From: Janibacter limosus
GTDB taxonomy: Bacteria; Actinomycetota; Actinomycetes; Actinomycetales; Dermatophilaceae
Assembly: GCF_004295485.1 (NCBI RefSeq)
Contig: NZ_CP036164.1
Span: forward strand, 310,001-374,000
Reading direction: 5' to 3'
Length of the DNA stretch: 64,000 nt
Every line of letters begins with the position of its first letter. Positions within the stretch are counted from its first letter, which is position 1. The notes under the pieces are model-generated. The model ran no database searches. It was given only the letters and a program-made list of their open reading frames with translations, and was not told the DNA's origin. The position numbers and the translations under genes were made by a program. This document shows, one piece after another, positions 61,674 to 64,000 of the stretch.

Positions 61674-62594
61674 GTGAGACGACTCCTCTTCATCGCCAAC
61701 GCCTCAGCGGGCACGTCGGACCGCGAGAGCCAGGACGCCGCGCTGGCAGTGCTGCGAGCCGATGCCGAGGTCGAGGTCGTCGAGACCGAGTCGATCGACG
61801 AGCTCACCGAGGCCGTCGCCGGACGCGACGGCCGCGAGGTCGTCATCGCAGGCGGCGACGGATCGCTCCACGCCTTCGTCACGGCCCTGTGCCGCACCGG
61901 TGACCTGGGCGAGGACCCGCCGACCGTGGGCCTGCTGCCCATGGGCACCGGCAACGACTTCGCCCGGTCGGTCGACCTGCCCACGGACCCCGCCGAGGCC
62001 GCGCGGGTCGTCCTGGCCAGCCCGGTCCAGCCCGTCGACGTCCTCATCGACGACGACGACAACCTCGTCGCCAACGCCGTGCACATCGGCGTCGGTGAGG
62101 AGGCCGGACGCATCGCGGCCCCGTGGAAGGAGCGCCTGGGCAAGGTGCACCTGGGGATCATCGGCTACGCCATCGGGGGGATCGCTGCGGGCTTCGGCCA
62201 GCAGGGACGCCACCTCGAGATCATCGCGGACGACGAGGTGGTCAGCGACGGCAGCCGCCGAGTGCTGCAGGTCGCCATCACGATCGGCACGAGCGTCGGT
62301 GGCGGCACCGAGCTGGCGCCTGACGCCCGACCCGGAGACGGGCTCGCCGAGGTCGTGGTGTCCTACGCCGTGGCCCCCGCCCGCCGCGCCCGCTACGCCC
62401 TGCGTCTGAGCCGGGGCACCCACACCGAGCTCGACGACGTCGTCACCACCCGGGCGCGCACCGTCACCGTCCGCGGGCGCCACCACGACGTCGCCGCCAA
62501 CTCCGACGGCGAGGAGCTCAGCCCGGCTCGGGAGCGCACCTGGCGCGTCGTGCCCGAGGCCTACCGGTTGCACACGCCGGAGACGACGCGATGA
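61674..62594 (+). CDS. Diacylglycerol kinase family lipid kinase
   Basis: A 306-residue DAGK/YegS-type kinase. IAGGDGSLHAFVTAL and LLPMGTGNDFARS hold the nucleotide-binding GGDG and GTGNDFA motifs; the C-terminal half is the beta-sandwich. It would phosphorylate a diacylglycerol or related lipid at the membrane. GTG start behind TAGGCT (61661-61666) by seven bases, again leaderless. It overlaps the following gene by four bases. Confidence 0.9.
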   Translation: MRRLLFIANASAGTSDRESQDAALAVLRADAEVEVVETESIDELTEAVAGRDGREVVIAGGDGSLHAFVTALCRTGDLGEDPPTVGLLPMGTGNDFARSVDLPTDPAEAARVVLASPVQPVDVLIDDDDNLVANAVHIGVGEEAGRIAAPWKERLGKVHLGIIGYAIGGIAAGFGQQGRHLEIIADDEVVSDGSRRVLQVAITIGTSVGGGTELAPDARPGDGLAEVVVSYAVAPARRARYALRLSRGTHTELDDVVTTRARTVTVRGRHHDVAANSDGEELSPARERTWRVVPEAYRLHTPETTR

Positions 62595-63538
62595 GCCTTC
62601 GGTGGCACCCCGACCGGTTGCGCACGCGTGTGCTCGACGCGCTCGTCGCGCCGCAGCGCAGCGACGCAGTCGCCCGGTCGCGTGTCGCCAGGGCGGCGCG
62701 CGAGCGGTTCGTCTCCGGCGACTCGATCGACGAGGCCGTCGTCACCGCCGCCTGGCTGCGGCGCACCAACCGGCTCGCTGCCATTCACCCGCTCCTGCCC
62801 GAGGCCACTGACGCCGCGGGCGTCGAGGTCACCGTGTCCGAGGCGGTGACCGCGATCGAGCGGGTCGCGCCGGTGACCTCCGGAGGTGACTACCGGTCGG
62901 AGATCTACCTCGCTCCCGAGCAGCTGGCCCTGGGGGTCGACCCGGGCCTGGCTGCCGATGCCCTGCACCGGGTCTGCGTCGCCGGTGACGATCACCGGGT
63001 CGACGTGACCCTCCGATCCGGCCCGCACGACGATATCGACGCTCTGCTGGATCTCGTCCGAGGGGCGCGTCAGGAGCACCCCCGCCTCACGACCTCTCTC
63101 GTCGCCCGCCGCCACCGCAGCGAGGCCGATGCCCTCGCGCTCGCGTCCTCGGGTGCCCGGGTGCGGCTGGTCCGCGGTGGCGCGGGTGAGCCCCGCTCTA
63201 TCGCGTGGGAGGACCCGCACGAGGTGGACCTGGCCTTTGCCCGATGCCTCGCGACGCTCCTCGGCAGCGGCGTGCACACGGTGGTGGCGACGCACGAGCC
63301 GACCCTCCTCGACCTGGCTGACGGCCTCGCCGACCAGTCCGGCCGAGGCCCGGAAGGGCTCGAGTACCAGTTCTTCCTCGGCGCCGACTCCGACCTGCAG
63401 CTGCGCACCGCGGACGCCGGGCACCGCGTCCGCGTGCTCGTCCCCTACGGTCCCGGTTGGCTCGAGCACCTCCACGACCTCGCCCGCCGCCCCTCCGGGG
63501 TGCGCCGTCTCGTCGAGACGCTGAGCGGCAGGGCATGA
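62591..63538 (+). CDS. Proline dehydrogenase-like protein
   Basis: A 315-residue protein of the PRODH fold family. VRLVRGGAGEPRSIAWEDPHEVDLAFARCLATLL aligns with the PRODH substrate-loop region, VVATHEPTLLDLA and YQFFLGADSDLQ follow, and VRVLVPYGPGWL matches the family C-terminus. The motifs are weaker than in true PutA, so the activity is uncertain. proC follows at 33 bases, making proline metabolism plausible. The ATG overlaps the kinase stop. Confidence 0.75.
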   Translation: MSLRWHPDRLRTRVLDALVAPQRSDAVARSRVARAARERFVSGDSIDEAVVTAAWLRRTNRLAAIHPLLPEATDAAGVEVTVSEAVTAIERVAPVTSGGDYRSEIYLAPEQLALGVDPGLAADALHRVCVAGDDHRVDVTLRSGPHDDIDALLDLVRGARQEHPRLTTSLVARRHRSEADALALASSGARVRLVRGGAGEPRSIAWEDPHEVDLAFARCLATLLGSGVHTVVATHEPTLLDLADGLADQSGRGPEGLEYQFFLGADSDLQLRTADAGHRVRVLVPYGPGWLEHLHDLARRPSGVRRLVETLSGRA

Positions 63539-63570
63539 CGACCCCCCACCACCCACGAGCAGGAGCAGAG

Positions 63571-64000
63571 ATGACGACCGCGATCTACGGAGTCGGCGCC
63601 ATGGGCGGCGCGATCCTCGAGGCACTCACGGCCGATGGCGAAGGGGAGGTCCTCGCCGTCGAGGGGGCGGCGGAGCGGGCCGAGAGCCTGCGTCGGCAGT
63701 ACGCCGACCGGGCGGGCGTCGAGGTCGTCGACGCCACGACCGCGGCGTCACGCGCGGACGTGCACCTCGTCGTCGTCAAGCCCTACTCCGTGGCGGGCCT
63801 GCTCGCGCAGCTGGCTCCCTCCCTTCGCCCGGGGTCGATCGTCCTCTGCCTGGCCCTCGGCGTCTCGCTCGCCGACCTGGCCGAGGCGCTGCCCGACGGC
63901 GTGGCCGCGATCCGCGGCATGCCCAACACCCCGGCCCGCGTCGGTCAGGGGATGACGGTGCTCAGCCCCGCCGACGACGTCACCGACGAGCAGCTGCAGC
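63571..64000 (+). CDS. proC: Pyrroline-5-carboxylate reductase (3' end missing)
   Basis: Reduces pyrroline-5-carboxylate to proline. The window cuts the gene. The Rossmann fold opens with IYGVGAMGGAILEAL (residues 5-19), and the diagnostic MPNTPARVGQGM motif is at residues 116-127. ATG 63571 has AGGAGC seven bases upstream. The gene order proline dehydrogenase-like, then proC suggests a small proline module. Confidence 0.92.
   Translation, partial: MTTAIYGVGAMGGAILEALTADGEGEVLAVEGAAERAESLRRQYADRAGVEVVDATTAASRADVHLVVVKPYSVAGLLAQLAPSLRPGSIVLCLALGVSLADLAEALPDGVAAIRGMPNTPARVGQGMTVLSPADDVTDEQLQ

Overview
The window looks like chromosomal DNA of a high-GC Gram-positive actinobacterium, most likely Micrococcales and perhaps Intrasporangiaceae (Janibacter-like). 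The evidence is very high GC, frequent GTG starts, leaderless genes with a TANNNT box 6-8 bases before the start codon, Lsr2, a mycothiol-enzyme-type (TIGR03086) protein, a folB-folK fusion, Ku with a lysine-rich tail, and gene order. The backbone ppa, dacB, DUF2342 protease, tilS, hpt, ftsH, folE, folP, folBK, DUF3180, DUF2520, panC, panD, lysS, lsr2, mhuD, clpC, mutY, disA, radA is close to Mycobacterium tuberculosis Rv3628 to Rv3585 (comparison from memory). The genus is inference.

Layout. 1-3.5 kb: end of a secreted alpha/beta hydrolase, an acyltransferase, tRNA-Thr(CGT) with its terminator, a second hydrolase and a SRPBCC protein. 3.5-13.4 kb: ppa, dacB, metalloprotease, tilS-hpt-ftsH and the overlapping folate operon folE-folP-folBK-DUF3180. 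13.4-20.3 kb: a class F-like sortase with two paralogous surface proteins, an orphan NuoD paralogue, a SGNH lipoprotein and a MidA/NDUFAF7-type methyltransferase. 20.2-22.2 kb: a 32-bp tandem-repeat array split by an intact IS1380-like element. 22.2-31.9 kb: DUF2520-panC-panD-nadB-nadC, an ABC pair, lysS, a small membrane protein, lsr2 and a FhuF-like Fe-S protein. 31.9-41.8 kb: split LigD polymerase and ligase, Ku and a Nei glycosylase, interrupted by a three-gene ABC island flanked by a duplicated ligD 5' end, plus a MinD-like/propeller membrane protein and LhgO. 41.8-49.8 kb: flavin reductase, DUF4328 protein, MhuD, ClpC, an ArsR operon, a lower-GC secreted protein/lipoprotein pair and an N-acetyltransferase. 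49.8-51.4 kb: an intact ISL3 element sitting in another copy of the same 32-bp repeat. 51.4-64 kb: mutY, a DUF4185-like protein, disA, radA, an FAD oxidase operon, Ppx/GppA, a sugar isomerase, an ABC-2 exporter, a diacylglycerol kinase-like protein, a proline dehydrogenase-like protein and the start of proC.

How the genes work together. The backbone covers protein quality control (FtsH, ClpC), folate, pantothenate and NAD synthesis, c-di-AMP synthesis and DNA repair (RadA, DisA, MutY, Nei, Ku/LigD). The clpC leader carries a ClgR-like core and a SigR/SigH-type promoter. NuoD and a MidA/NDUFAF7-type enzyme, a known substrate-modifier pair in mitochondria, lie close together. Iron and heme functions (FhuF-like, MhuD) lie in the same region as lsr2.

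Most interesting signals: two unrelated insertion sequences in the same 32-bp repeat family, each with intact target duplications; the ligD-flanked ABC island, whose flanking copies differ only synonymously; the orphan NuoD with Trp in place of the quinone-binding Tyr, near a NuoD-methyltransferase-type gene; a shared PGVVQTDG motif at the C-terminus of the surface proteins beside the sortase; and a CGAAGGG heptamer that looks over-represented and is absent from the foreign segments.
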